A stretch of DNA of 64,000 nucleotides from DASWZN01 sp963841635 (GTDB lineage Bacteria; Acidobacteriota; Terriglobia; Bryobacterales; Bryobacteraceae), in assembly GCA_963841635.1 (NCBI GenBank), contig CAWJDO010000002.1, positions 3,596,001 through 3,660,000 of the forward strand, read 5' to 3'. The notes beneath the pieces are model-generated. The model searched no databases and was not told the DNA's origin. It saw only the letters and a list, made by a program, of their open reading frames with translations. Positions 51,507 to 60,108 of the stretch are shown here, piece after piece. The first letter of the stretch is position 1. Every line of letters begins with the position of its first letter. The position numbers and the translations under genes were made by a program.

Positions 51507-52625
51507 CTACATGAAGTAGTCTTTGACCTTGTCGAACAGCCCGCGCTTGTCGGGCTGGTTGTCGGCGGGCAGCAGCCCTGCGAGTTCCTCGAACAGCTTC
51601 CTCTGCTCGCGGGTCAGCTTGGCCGGGACTTTCACCTGCACATGAATGTAGAGGTCGCCGCGGCCGCGTCCGTTCACGTCCGGCACTCCCTTATTCTTGA
51701 CGCGGAACGTGGTGCCGCTCGCCGTCCCCTCCGGGATCTTGAACGGAATGGGGCCGTCGAGCGAAGGAGCCTCGATCTCGACGCCCAGCGCCGCCTGTGC
51801 CATGTTGATCGGGATGGTGCAGTGCAGATCGTTGTCGCGGCGCTCGAAGACGGGATGCTCCTCCACGCGGATGAACACGTACAGGTCCCCCGCGGGACCG
51901 CCGCCAGGACCGGGCTGCCCCTCCCCGTTCAGCCGCAGCCGCTGTCCGTTGTCCACGCCCGCCGGGATATTGACCTTGAGCTTCCGCGCGGTCTGGATGT
52001 AGCCCTGGCCGCGGCATTTCGTACACGGCTGGCGAACCACCTGGCCCGCGCCTCCGCATTGCGAGCAGGTCTGGCGCAGCGAAAGGAATCCCTGCTGGAA
52101 CACGATCTGCCCGCGCCCGCGGCATTTGGGACACGTGGTGACGCCGCCCTCGGGCTCGCCTCCGGTGCCGCGGCAACGGCTGCATGCTTCCTGGCGCGGC
52201 ACCTGAATATCGACGCTCATCCCGCGCACCGCGTCTTCGAAGCTCAGCTCCAGGTCGTAGCGCAGGTCCTCGCCGCGTTGCACACGACCCCGGCCCCGCC
52301 CGCCGCCGCCGAACATATCGCCGAAGAAGAAGTCGCCGAAGATCTCCGAAAGGTCCGGGAAACCGCCCTCGAACGGACTTCCGCCGCCGGCGGCTGAGGT
52401 GGAAACGCCAGCATGGCCGTAGCGGTCGTAAGCAGCGCGCTTCTGCGGGTCGCTCAGGACGCTGTAGGCCTCGGCCGCTTCCTTGAACTTCTCCTCGGCG
52501 TCGTGGCTGTCCGGATTGCGGTCGGGATGGAACTTCAGCGCGGCCTGCCGGTAGGCGCTCTTCAGCTCCTGATCGCCGGCATCCCTGGCGATACCCAAAA
52601 CGGCGTAGTAGTCTCGCTTATCCAC
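51507..52625 (-). CDS. dnaJ: Chaperone protein DnaJ
   Basis: 372 residues, full type I DnaJ. The J domain (1-70) has HPD at 33-35, then a Gly/Phe-rich linker (FEGGFPDLSEIFGDFFFGDM). The zinc-finger region has four CxxCxGxG repeats (CSRCRGTG, CPKCRGRG, CSQCGGAG, CTKCRGQG), followed by the two client-binding domains. It stimulates DnaK ATPase; no dnaK is in the window. It follows grpE after 9 bp. Confidence 0.97.
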   Translation of the reverse strand: MDKRDYYAVLGIARDAGDQELKSAYRQAALKFHPDRNPDSHDAEEKFKEAAEAYSVLSDPQKRAAYDRYGHAGVSTSAAGGGSPFEGGFPDLSEIFGDFFFGDMFGGGGRGRGRVQRGEDLRYDLELSFEDAVRGMSVDIQVPRQEACSRCRGTGGEPEGGVTTCPKCRGRGQIVFQQGFLSLRQTCSQCGGAGQVVRQPCTKCRGQGYIQTARKLKVNIPAGVDNGQRLRLNGEGQPGPGGGPAGDLYVFIRVEEHPVFERRDNDLHCTIPINMAQAALGVEIEAPSLDGPIPFKIPEGTASGTTFRVKNKGVPDVNGRGRGDLYIHVQVKVPAKLTREQRKLFEELAGLLPADNQPDKRGLFDKVKDYFM

Positions 52626-52634
52626 GGCGGGTGA

Positions 52635-53165
52635 TTACGGCTCGACCGCGACCTTCACGATCGCCGGCCGCAGCAACTTTCCCTTGAAATTGTATCCCCG
52701 CTGGTGCTGATAGAGGATGGTGTGATCCTCGACGCGGTCGGTCTTCTCCATCTCGACGGCGTGGTGCAGCGCGGGGTCGAACTTCTGCCCTTCCGCTTCG
52801 ATGGCCTCGAGGCCGAGCTTCTTCAGGGCCTCCAGCAGCCTCTGGTAGATCAGCTCCATGCCCCGGGCGTATTCCTTGTCGGCGGACTCGGTCTTCAGCG
52901 CGCGCTCGAAATCGTCGAGAACGGGGATCACCGCCCGCACCGCTTCCATCGAGGCGAACTCGCTGAATTCCTCGCGCTCGCGCTGCGCACGCTTGCGGAA
53001 GTTCTCGAACTCCGCGCGCTGCCGCAGCGACTGATCGTAGAGGTCCGCCCGCTCCTTGGCGAGCGCGTCCCGTTCGCCGACCAGGGCGGCCACAATGGCG
53101 CCCGAATCGGCCATATCCACGCTGTCGGAGGCCGCGGCCTCACTCGATTTTGTGTCGTCGTCCAT
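52635..53165 (-). CDS. grpE: Nucleotide exchange factor GrpE
   Basis: 176 residues from ATG 53165. The long N-terminal helix (about 30-85) is followed by AEFENFRKRAQREREEF and VIPVLDDFERAL. The four-helix and beta-wing parts contain FDPALHHAVEMEKTDRVEDH and YQHQRGYNFKGKLLRPAIVK. It exchanges ADP for ATP on DnaK. Longer readings upstream have no family similarity. Confidence 0.95.
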   Translation of the reverse strand: MDDDTKSSEAAASDSVDMADSGAIVAALVGERDALAKERADLYDQSLRQRAEFENFRKRAQREREEFSEFASMEAVRAVIPVLDDFERALKTESADKEYARGMELIYQRLLEALKKLGLEAIEAEGQKFDPALHHAVEMEKTDRVEDHTILYQHQRGYNFKGKLLRPAIVKVAVEP

Positions 53166-53209
53166 AGTTGGAAACACGGCTGGGTTCACTTTCAGCGTAG
53201 CAGAGCGGA

Positions 53210-54247
53210 TCAGCCGGCCGCTTCCTGGAACGCGTTGCCGACCTGCAAAACGGCAGACATCGCGCGTTCGTAATTCATCCACATGGGGCCGAGCACGGCG
53301 ATCTTGGCGGCGAGGCCGCCCGGCAGCTCCACGCTAATCCCGATGAGCGAGAAGTCCCGCATCGCCGGGTGCGCCCGCGCCAGTCCTACCCTCACGCCCA
53401 GTTCCCCGGCGGGCTGCTCCAGAAACCGGTCCAGCAACTGCAGCATCCGCTTCTTTTCCTCGAGCGCGTGGAACAGCTCGCGCATCTTCTCGCGGGTGAG
53501 GTGGAGGTCGATGGTGACCAGGTTGGAGGCGCCCTCCATGTAAATCTCCGGCACCCAGGTGAAGTCCAGGAGGCCCTTCGCGGAGAGAACGATCAGGCGT
53601 TTGAGGATCGAGTCGTAGGCCGCGCTCTCCTGCTCCAGCCGGCGCTCGAGCTCGTGGCGGGCGTCCGCCAGCTTCCATCCGCTGAAGTTGCTGTTGACGT
53701 AGTTGCGTATGGAGTGCAGGTCGTCCTGCGAGATCTCCTGGTCGAGCACCACCACGCGGTCGCGGATCATGCGGTCGCGCGTGACCACGATCATCAGCAC
53801 GCGGTTGTCGGCCAGCTTGAGCAACTCGATCTGGCTGAGGATCTGGCTGGAGGCCGGGATAGCCGCCGCTATGCCGATGTTGCGCGTGAACTCGGTGAGG
53901 AAATGCGAGGAGCGCGCGATGCAATCGGTTACCGAATCGGCCCCGCCCAGGTCCGCCCGCAGCCGTTCGGCGTCGATCGGATTCAGCCGCCGGGCGGTCA
54001 AAGATTCCACATAGACGCGAAAAGCTTTCTCGGTCGGCACGCGGCCTGCCGAAGTGTGTGGCTGGTCCAGGTAGCCGCCCTCGTCGAGATCCGCCATGAC
54101 GTTGCGGATCGAGGCCGGGCTGAGCACGTCGTTCCTACGGCTCGCGATGGTCCGCGAGGCGACCGGCTCCCCCGTCGCGATATAGGTCTCGACGATGGAA
54201 TACAAGACGTCGCGCTGCCGCGGCGTCAATGCCTGCTGGTTGCCCAT
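53210..54247 (-). CDS. hrcA: Heat-inducible transcription repressor HrcA
   Basis: 345 residues from ATG 54247. A winged-helix start (LTPRQRDVLYSIVETYIATG, EPVASRTIA, SPASIRNVMADLDEGGYLDQ, HTSAGRVPTEKAFRVYV) is diagnostic of HrcA, followed by the GAF-like dimerisation domain. HrcA represses chaperone operons through CIRCE. It is the first gene of hrcA-grpE-dnaJ, but no CIRCE inverted repeat was seen in the short upstream gap. Confidence 0.95.
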   Translation of the reverse strand: MGNQQALTPRQRDVLYSIVETYIATGEPVASRTIASRRNDVLSPASIRNVMADLDEGGYLDQPHTSAGRVPTEKAFRVYVESLTARRLNPIDAERLRADLGGADSVTDCIARSSHFLTEFTRNIGIAAAIPASSQILSQIELLKLADNRVLMIVVTRDRMIRDRVVVLDQEISQDDLHSIRNYVNSNFSGWKLADARHELERRLEQESAAYDSILKRLIVLSAKGLLDFTWVPEIYMEGASNLVTIDLHLTREKMRELFHALEEKKRMLQLLDRFLEQPAGELGVRVGLARAHPAMRDFSLIGISVELPGGLAAKIAVLGPMWMNYERAMSAVLQVGNAFQEAAG

Positions 54248-54316
54248 GGCCCTGGTATTCAGACTCCCTAACACCCATTCTACGGGGTTGCGACGGTGTG
54301 GGCAAGGAGAGGGTCG

Positions 54317-55276
54317 TCACTGCAAGCCAGTCGTGACGTAGTCGCCCGTGGTGGGGTAGCGATCCCCGGCGGCGACGTTCCGGTGTTCGACCAACTCCCG
54401 CAGACGGTCGAGCGGAACACCGGCCTTGCGGGCGAGTTTCTCGAGGTACGCCATGTCCGGGGCCGAGCCGTCGAGACGCGCTGCGTCGGCGACCGCGCCG
54501 AGAAACGCTTCGGCGTTACCGGACAGCCGAATCGCACGGAGGTCGGCCCGAAGAAGGATCTCCGGAGACATAGAGACCAAGAGCGCGATCTCTGCCGCGA
54601 GGAGCAACGGCAGCGCCATCAGGCGGCTGCGCGCGCCCAGGTTCACGAACTCGAGCGGCCCCACGGCGACGAATGCTCCCGCCACCACAGGCCACAGATT
54701 CTGCAGGTGGTATCGCAGGTTCTGGCGCGTCAGCTGTCTCGCGGCTAGCCCGTCGATTTCTGCACGGCTCATCGCGTCCAGATACCGCCGCCACACGAAC
54801 ACGCTGACGGAGTCCGCGAACATCCTCGGACGGAACTCGTCAGGCACAACGTAGACACGGAACGCCGGAACTCCCCACGCGCCGCTGGGCCTCATGATAT
54901 TCGCCCTGGCGACCAGCGCACGCACACCATTCCACAGCTCGCCCCGGCTGACCTCAAAGTGCTGCAGCCTTCGCGCCTTCCCTCGGATGGACGAGCTAAG
55001 CATCACCGTCACGATGACGGCCACGACCAGAGCGTAGTCGGGTAAAGCGAACGGATGGAAACCCGTATGGAAATCCCAGGTGAGCCAGAACAAGTAGAAC
55101 GACAGGTAGAGTACGTCCGGATGTGACACGACCGCAATCGCTGCGACCCAGCCTCGAGCACCCAACATCGATAGCCGGCTAGCAAGTTGGAGCGCCACGG
55201 CAAACCAGATCGCTGCAAACCCAGACAGGAGGACCGCGAAAAATGCGATGTCGAAGGGGCTGGGATGTGGCGGCAC
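54317..55276 (-). CDS. Membrane protein resembling an M48 peptidase without its active site
   Basis: 319 residues with about five membrane helices: IAFFAVLLSGFAAIWFAVAL, LSFYLFWLTWDFHTG-like, YALVVAVIVTVMLSS, LWPVVAGAFVAVGPLEFV and LMALPLLLAAEIALLVSM. The central soluble part has VYVVPDEFRPRMFADSVSVF, then WRRYLDAMSRAEIDGLAARQ and LTRQNLRYH. This follows the layout of M48/HtpX peptidases (surface marker, then HELAH), but the HExxH helix reads ARQLTR, so the zinc ligands are missing. It is either a degenerate pseudo-peptidase or an unrelated protein. It abuts galU (6 bp). Confidence 0.6.
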   Translation of the reverse strand: MPPHPSPFDIAFFAVLLSGFAAIWFAVALQLASRLSMLGARGWVAAIAVVSHPDVLYLSFYLFWLTWDFHTGFHPFALPDYALVVAVIVTVMLSSSIRGKARRLQHFEVSRGELWNGVRALVARANIMRPSGAWGVPAFRVYVVPDEFRPRMFADSVSVFVWRRYLDAMSRAEIDGLAARQLTRQNLRYHLQNLWPVVAGAFVAVGPLEFVNLGARSRLMALPLLLAAEIALLVSMSPEILLRADLRAIRLSGNAEAFLGAVADAARLDGSAPDMAYLEKLARKAGVPLDRLRELVEHRNVAAGDRYPTTGDYVTTGLQ

Positions 55277-55282
55277 CGCCGC

Positions 55283-56221
55283 CTATTCTACTCCAGTTGC
55301 TGACCCCCCGCCCGCCATGCGGCGCACGGCGAAGTCCTCCAGATTCAGACTGCGCAGGTACTCGAGGAACGGACCGCCCAGGTCGTAACGGCGCAGGGCG
55401 ATTTCGACGGTGGCCCGCAGAAAGCCCAGCTTGTCTCCGGCGTCGTAGCGGGTCCCCTCGAACCGGTAGCCGTAAACCGGACGCGTGCGCAGCAGGTGCT
55501 TCAGTCCGTCGGTGAGCTGGATTTCGCCCAGCGAACCGGGCTCGATCTCTTCGAGCGAAGGGAAAATCTCCGGCGTCAGCACGTAGCGGCCGATGATCGC
55601 CAGGTTCGAAGGAGCGTCCCCCTGCTTGGGCTTCTCCACCATGTTGCGGATGCGAAACAGCCGGTCGCTGCACCCGTTGTGCGACACCGGCTCGGCGTCC
55701 ACTACGCCGTAGGCTGAAATCTGGTCGGGAGGCACTTCCATCAGCGCCACCACCGACGAGCCGAAGAAGTCGTAGACGTCCAGCAACTGGCGCAGGCAGG
55801 GAATCTCTGCCTCGATGATGTCGTCCGACAGCACCACGGCGAACGGATCGTTCCCCACGATCGCCCGGGAGCGCAACACGGCGTGCCCCAGTCCCAGGGC
55901 CTCGCGCTGCCGGACGTATGCCACATCGATCATGTCGGAGATGTCGCGCACCGCCGCCAGCAGGTCCTTCTTGTTGCGCGTCTCGAGCAGGTGTTCGAGC
56001 TCGAAGCTCACGTCGAAGTGATCCTCGATCGCGGTCTTTCCACGGCCCGTGACGATGACGATATTCTGGATTCCGGAATGGATCGCTTCCTCGACCCCGT
56101 ACTGGATCAGCGGCTTGTCCACCAGGGCGAGCATCTCCTTGGGCTGGGCCTTGGTGGCGGGAAGGAATCGGGTGCCCAATCCGGCCGCCGGGAAGACCGC
56201 TTTGCGCACTTTCGGAACCAT
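55283..56221 (-). CDS. galU: UTP-glucose-1-phosphate uridylyltransferase
   Basis: 312 residues from ATG 56221. KAVFPAAGLGTRFLPATKAQ with PKEMLAL is the nucleotide-binding start, DKPLIQYGVEEAIHSGI and VTGRGKTAIEDHFD follow, then GLGHAVLRSRAIVGNDPFAV, VLSDDII with the metal Asp, and GTRYDAGDKLGFL. It makes UDP-glucose for envelope polysaccharides and lipids. An upstream ATG at 56251 is possible but adds no family sequence. Confidence 0.95.
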   Translation of the reverse strand: MVPKVRKAVFPAAGLGTRFLPATKAQPKEMLALVDKPLIQYGVEEAIHSGIQNIVIVTGRGKTAIEDHFDVSFELEHLLETRNKKDLLAAVRDISDMIDVAYVRQREALGLGHAVLRSRAIVGNDPFAVVLSDDIIEAEIPCLRQLLDVYDFFGSSVVALMEVPPDQISAYGVVDAEPVSHNGCSDRLFRIRNMVEKPKQGDAPSNLAIIGRYVLTPEIFPSLEEIEPGSLGEIQLTDGLKHLLRTRPVYGYRFEGTRYDAGDKLGFLRATVEIALRRYDLGGPFLEYLRSLNLEDFAVRRMAGGGSATGVE

Positions 56222-56325
56222 GACCACATTGTATGCCGCAGAGAGATCCATCGGGGGTTTTGCGCAACGGACTTTCGGAACCCGTGTTATGCTCAAGGAA
56301 AAGAGGAGGCTTCCAGAGCAAGCAT

Positions 56326-56586
56326 ATGGCCTACGTGATTGCTGAGCCCTGCATCGGCACCAAGGACACCGCCTGCGTCGACGCCTGCCCCGTGGACTGC
56401 ATTCATCCGAAGAAGGACGAGGCTACCTTCGGCGAGGCGAAGATGCTCTACATCGACCCCGTCGAGTGCATCGACTGCGGCGCCTGCGTCCCGGTGTGCC
56501 CGGTTTCGGCGATCTTCACCCTCGACGACCTGCCCGAGAAATGGGCCGGCTTCGCCCAGGAAAACGCCGCGTACTTCGGCCGGTAA
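56326..56586 (+). CDS. Ferredoxin, 7Fe/8Fe type
   Basis: 86 residues from ATG 56326. Two cluster motifs: CIGTKDTACVDACPVDCIHP, with the wide Cys spacing of a [3Fe-4S]/[4Fe-4S] site, and CIDCGACVPVCPV, a regular [4Fe-4S] set. This matches the FdxA-like ferredoxins of aerobes and anaerobes. AGGAGG lies about 16 bases upstream, rather far, and no nearer signal is present. It is divergent from galU (104 bp). Confidence 0.92.
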   Translation: MAYVIAEPCIGTKDTACVDACPVDCIHPKKDEATFGEAKMLYIDPVECIDCGACVPVCPVSAIFTLDDLPEKWAGFAQENAAYFGR

Positions 56587-56601
56587 GCCGCCGCCCGGCC
56601 C

Positions 56602-57360
56602 TCAGTGCAGGAAGACGCGGAGCCCTTGTTGGAGCACCGCCGCGCCCGCCGCTCCGGTCAGCGCGGGGCCCATGGCCGGCACGCCTCGCCGCCTCCATTC
56701 GCCGTGCACGGCGTGAAAGCCGAGGTAGATGAAACTGCCGCCCGCGAGCGCCAGCGCGCCCGTCACCCACCACGCGCCGGTGTGGCCCGTCACGACCGAC
56801 CCGAAAACGCCACCCGCGAGCGTTGCGCCCTCAGCCAGCACGCACCACGCGAAGGCGCTGACGCGGGAGCCCACCGAGGCGCGCAGCATGATCCCCAGCG
56901 CCACCCCTTCCGGGATCTTGTGCAGGATCACGCCGAATACCAGCACCGCTCCGAAGCCGCCGGCCCCGTCATATTGCGCCGCCGAAATGAAGAGGCCATC
57001 GAGAAACGCGTGCAGGCACGCGGCAGCGATCAGGGGCCCCGCGAAACCGTGCAGAACCCTGGTGCAGCTGTCGTGCTCATGGTCATGCGAGCAGGAGGGG
57101 CAGACCGGATACACGTAGCGTCCGAATAGAGCCAGGGCACCCACTCCCGCCCCCAGCAGGGCCACGCTGTCGGCCCATCCGAAGTGTCCGGCCAGGTCGG
57201 GCAGCACGCCGAACAGCGCCACTCCAATCAGAAGGCCGCCGCTGAAGGGGACGATCTTGCGCGCGCCGCCCATCAGCGAGGAGACGCCCAGCGCAGCGCC
57301 CCCGATGCCGATCAAGGTGGCTACGAGCGATAAGAGTGTGCCGGAAGCGGATGCGTTCAC
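56602..57360 (-). CDS. ZIP-family metal transporter
   Basis: 252 residues, about eight membrane helices. LHAFLDGLFI (helix 4, HxxxDG) and LHKIPEGVALGIML (helix 5, HKIPEG) form the metal site of ZIP transporters. The loop before them, CPSCSHDHEHDSC, is a Cys/His metal-binding loop. It would import Zn(II) or Fe(II)/Mn(II) to the cytoplasm. No metal regulator gene or clear operator is adjacent. Confidence 0.9.
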   Translation of the reverse strand: MNASASGTLLSLVATLIGIGGAALGVSSLMGGARKIVPFSGGLLIGVALFGVLPDLAGHFGWADSVALLGAGVGALALFGRYVYPVCPSCSHDHEHDSCTRVLHGFAGPLIAAACLHAFLDGLFISAAQYDGAGGFGAVLVFGVILHKIPEGVALGIMLRASVGSRVSAFAWCVLAEGATLAGGVFGSVVTGHTGAWWVTGALALAGGSFIYLGFHAVHGEWRRRGVPAMGPALTGAAGAAVLQQGLRVFLH

Positions 57361-57439
57361 GTTAGGATCTCCTCCAATGTAGCATCAGCCCCCAGCCGCG
57401 GCGCTCAGTGCGTGCCCGCCTCCGCGCGCCACACCCAGC

Positions 57440-57465
57440 ACCGAACCGTGACCGTCAGGGAGCGG
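57440..57465 (-). repeat. Dispersed repeat, family B copy (inverted)
   Basis: ACCGAACCGTGACCGTCAGG then GAGCGG is the reverse complement of the family B core. It lies about 135 bp downstream of the minus-strand TonB-fusion gene and in its orientation. The surrounding gap, 57361-57600, holds no gene. Confidence 0.7.
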
Positions 57466-57600
57466 AGATGATCTGCACGGCGGATTTCCGCTCACTCCAC
57501 GTCCGCAGTTCGGTGCCGCCTTGCCACAGTTGCCCGGACACAAAAACGGCGGCCCGGGTTTGATCCGAGGCCGCCGCAAAGGCTCGCAGGTCGCGAGAGC

Positions 57601-60108
57601 TTACATCTGGAAGTTCACATCCACCTGGGTCTCCGCTTCCACCGGCTCTCCGTCCAGAATCGCCGGGCTGTAGACCCACTTCATGACTGAATCGATCGCG
57701 GCCGTGCGCAGAATCTGCGGACCGCTCGTGGCCGTCGCCTTTCTGACCCTGCCGTTCTTGCCGATGATGGCGTGCACGCGCACGATCCCGGCAATATGGC
57801 TGGTTCTGGCGATCAGCGGATAAACGGCCGGGAAGCGCTTGAGGACCCTGGCTTCCTGGGCCTGGCCACCGATCCGGCTCGGAGTCTGGGTCACAGGCGC
57901 CGGAGCCGGCGCGCTCGCCTTCGGGGGCGCGGCCGCCGCTTGAGGCTGCTGTCTCTGCTGTGCCTGCGCCGCAGACGGAGGAGGCGGCGCGACCGCCGTA
58001 GCCGGCACGCCCGGCGCGTTCTGCGCCAGTTGGCTCGGCTGGCTCTCCAGGGCCGGCGCTGCTGGGATCTCGGCCGGCTCTGCTGCGCGCAGACGCGCCG
58101 CTAGGGAGTTCTCCCGGACCGGCTCTTTGGTCACCGCCGGTCCCGCCGAAACCACGGGAGCGGGGGGCGGCTGGGGCGCGGCAGCCACTTGCGCCGGCTG
58201 AGTCGGACGCTGCTCGTTGGGGGCCTGCGTCTGCTTGGCCGGCTGCTGCTGCACCTGCTGCGGAACACTGGCGGCCACCGCCGCCGACGGACGGCCGGCG
58301 AGGCGCCGTACCGATCCGGCTTCGCTCTTCCCGGTCTTCTGATCCGCCACTTCCAGCCGGAAGCTCACATCGTTCGAGATCGGCGAGTACACGATGCTGC
58401 CGTTGTGCAGCGTCGCGAGGTCCAGATCCACGTCTTCCTTGTGATCGCCGTCGTTGATCGTCAAGGTCGCCCGCGTTGCGGTGGAGACGCTGGTAGCGTT
58501 GCGATTCCAGCTCAACAGCAACTGGCCCGCGTTGGTTTCCACCTTCAGCCCCAGCAACGTGTCGGCTGTCTTGGCGGGCGCCACCGTGCCGCTCGAGCCG
58601 ACGAAGACGAAGTAACCGGCACCGGCCAGCAGCACGACCACCAGAGCCACAATCACCCACTTGAAGCGGGCAAACGCGCTGGGCTCGGCTGTTTCCGCCG
58701 CGGCAACAGGAATCCGTTCGACGGGCGCGGCCACAACCGGTGCCACCCTGGGCGGCGCGGCCTTGACCGCCTCCACCTTAACCGGCTCTATCTTAACCGG
58801 CTCCGCCTTGGGCGGCTCCACCCTCACCTGCTCCACCTTGACCGGCTCTTCCCTCTTCGGAGGTGGAGCCACCACCACGGTCTCGGCCGCCTTGGCCACC
58901 ACCGGCTTCTCTTCGACTTTCGGGGGAGCGGGCTCCTCGCGCCGCGACACCACCGGAGGCGCCACCGGCTTCTCTTCCCGCTTCGCCACAACCGGAGGAC
59001 GCTCCTCGCGCTTGACCGGGGGCGCGGGCTGCGGCCTTTCCTCTCTTCTGGGAGGAGCGGGCGGTGCGGCCTGCTCTTCCCGTCTGGAAACCAGGGTCGG
59101 ACCTGACGGCCGCTCTTCGCGCCTCGGCTGCACCGGAACGATAGGCGGACGCTCCTCGCGCCTCATCACGGGTGGCGCATCGCGCCGGTAGTTGACCGGC
59201 GGAGCTTCCTCTCGCCTGGGCGGAGCCGGCTTCGGCTCTTCGCGCTTGAACACCGGCGGGGGCACGCTCGCCTTCGGCTCTTCGCGTTTGAACACCGGCG
59301 GAGGCGGCGCGGGGGCCGGTTCCTCGCGCTTGGGCTCTTCGCGCCGCATTGCCGGCGGAGGCGGAGGTGGCGGATCTTCGCGCCGTGGCGGCGCCATCGG
59401 GGCCGGCCTCGGCTCTTCCCGCTTCATCGTCACCGGCGGAGCAACGGGGCGCTCTTCACGCCTCGGCATCACCAGCGGTTCCCTGACCACGGGCGGTTCC
59501 GGAGCAGCCACAATGAACTGCGAGAAGCTCTTCACCAGCTCGGCGCGCTTGAAGGGGAACTGCTGATAACTTTCCTCGGGAAGTTGTCCACCCTCCCAGA
59601 AGAAGAACGCTCCCGCGCTGGGCTTCATCGCGAAGGGCCGCACCAGCAGGAAAACGTGGTTCGGGTCGGAGAAGAACTCTTTGGCGACCGCCTGGTCCTC
59701 TTCGTCCAGCACCAGCTCCCGTCGCGTATTGCTGCGGAAAAACCCAGCAACGGAGGCTCCGCCGCCGGCTTTCGCGACCCGCTCGAGCGCTTGCTTCATG
59801 CGCACCTTGTCCTCATCGGACAGCAGGTACAGAGGCCCGCGCGAGTAGTCGCACTCCACGGGTTCGAATTGCTCCACGATCACGGTCGGCTGGCTGCCGG
59901 CTACGACACGTCCACCCAGGACGCCGCCGATCTCCGATCCGCGCTTGGTCACGGCCTTGAAGCTCTCGAGTACCTCGCGCTCCAGGCGATCCATCAGATC
60001 AAGGCTGAAGAGGATCGCTATTGGCTTGCCCGCGACCTCCCAACGATAAAACGATGCAGCTCCGGTCGGAGCTCCGATCGACTCGACTGGAGTGGTCGTA
60101 TTCGTCAT
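57601..60108 (-). CDS. MPN/JAB-like domain, KREEP repeats, membrane helix and TonB C-terminal domain
   Basis: 835 residues. The first 210 resemble an MPN (JAB/Mov34) fold: SEIGGVLGGRVVAGSQPTVI, EQFEPVECDY, SVAGFFRSNTRREL, HVFLLVRPFAMKPSAGAFFF; the zinc motif HxH...SxxD is replaced (SNTRRELVLDEED), so it is probably not a protease. Residues 215-430 are Pro-rich with many K/R-R-E-E units. One membrane helix (about 483-505) follows, then a beta region, a Pro/Gln-rich stretch and a TonB C-terminal domain (about 755-835: GIVRVHAIIGKNGRVRKATA). GGAGG precedes ATG by 11 bases. Possible energy-coupling or envelope link protein. Confidence 0.8.
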   Translation of the reverse strand: MTNTTTPVESIGAPTGAASFYRWEVAGKPIAILFSLDLMDRLEREVLESFKAVTKRGSEIGGVLGGRVVAGSQPTVIVEQFEPVECDYSRGPLYLLSDEDKVRMKQALERVAKAGGGASVAGFFRSNTRRELVLDEEDQAVAKEFFSDPNHVFLLVRPFAMKPSAGAFFFWEGGQLPEESYQQFPFKRAELVKSFSQFIVAAPEPPVVREPLVMPRREERPVAPPVTMKREEPRPAPMAPPRREDPPPPPPPAMRREEPKREEPAPAPPPPVFKREEPKASVPPPVFKREEPKPAPPRREEAPPVNYRRDAPPVMRREERPPIVPVQPRREERPSGPTLVSRREEQAAPPAPPRREERPQPAPPVKREERPPVVAKREEKPVAPPVVSRREEPAPPKVEEKPVVAKAAETVVVAPPPKREEPVKVEQVRVEPPKAEPVKIEPVKVEAVKAAPPRVAPVVAAPVERIPVAAAETAEPSAFARFKWVIVALVVVLLAGAGYFVFVGSSGTVAPAKTADTLLGLKVETNAGQLLLSWNRNATSVSTATRATLTINDGDHKEDVDLDLATLHNGSIVYSPISNDVSFRLEVADQKTGKSEAGSVRRLAGRPSAAVAASVPQQVQQQPAKQTQAPNEQRPTQPAQVAAAPQPPPAPVVSAGPAVTKEPVRENSLAARLRAAEPAEIPAAPALESQPSQLAQNAPGVPATAVAPPPPSAAQAQQRQQPQAAAAPPKASAPAPAPVTQTPSRIGGQAQEARVLKRFPAVYPLIARTSHIAGIVRVHAIIGKNGRVRKATATSGPQILRTAAIDSVMKWVYSPAILDGEPVEAETQVDVNFQM

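Noticed and set aside
54248..54316. CIRCE operator before hrcA
   Set aside because: No TTAGCACTC/GAGTGCTAA pair, even with several mismatches, was visible.
58189..59106. Arg/Leu/His-rich plus-strand frame over the KREEP repeat
   Set aside because: Repeat-driven open frame opposite the real gene.
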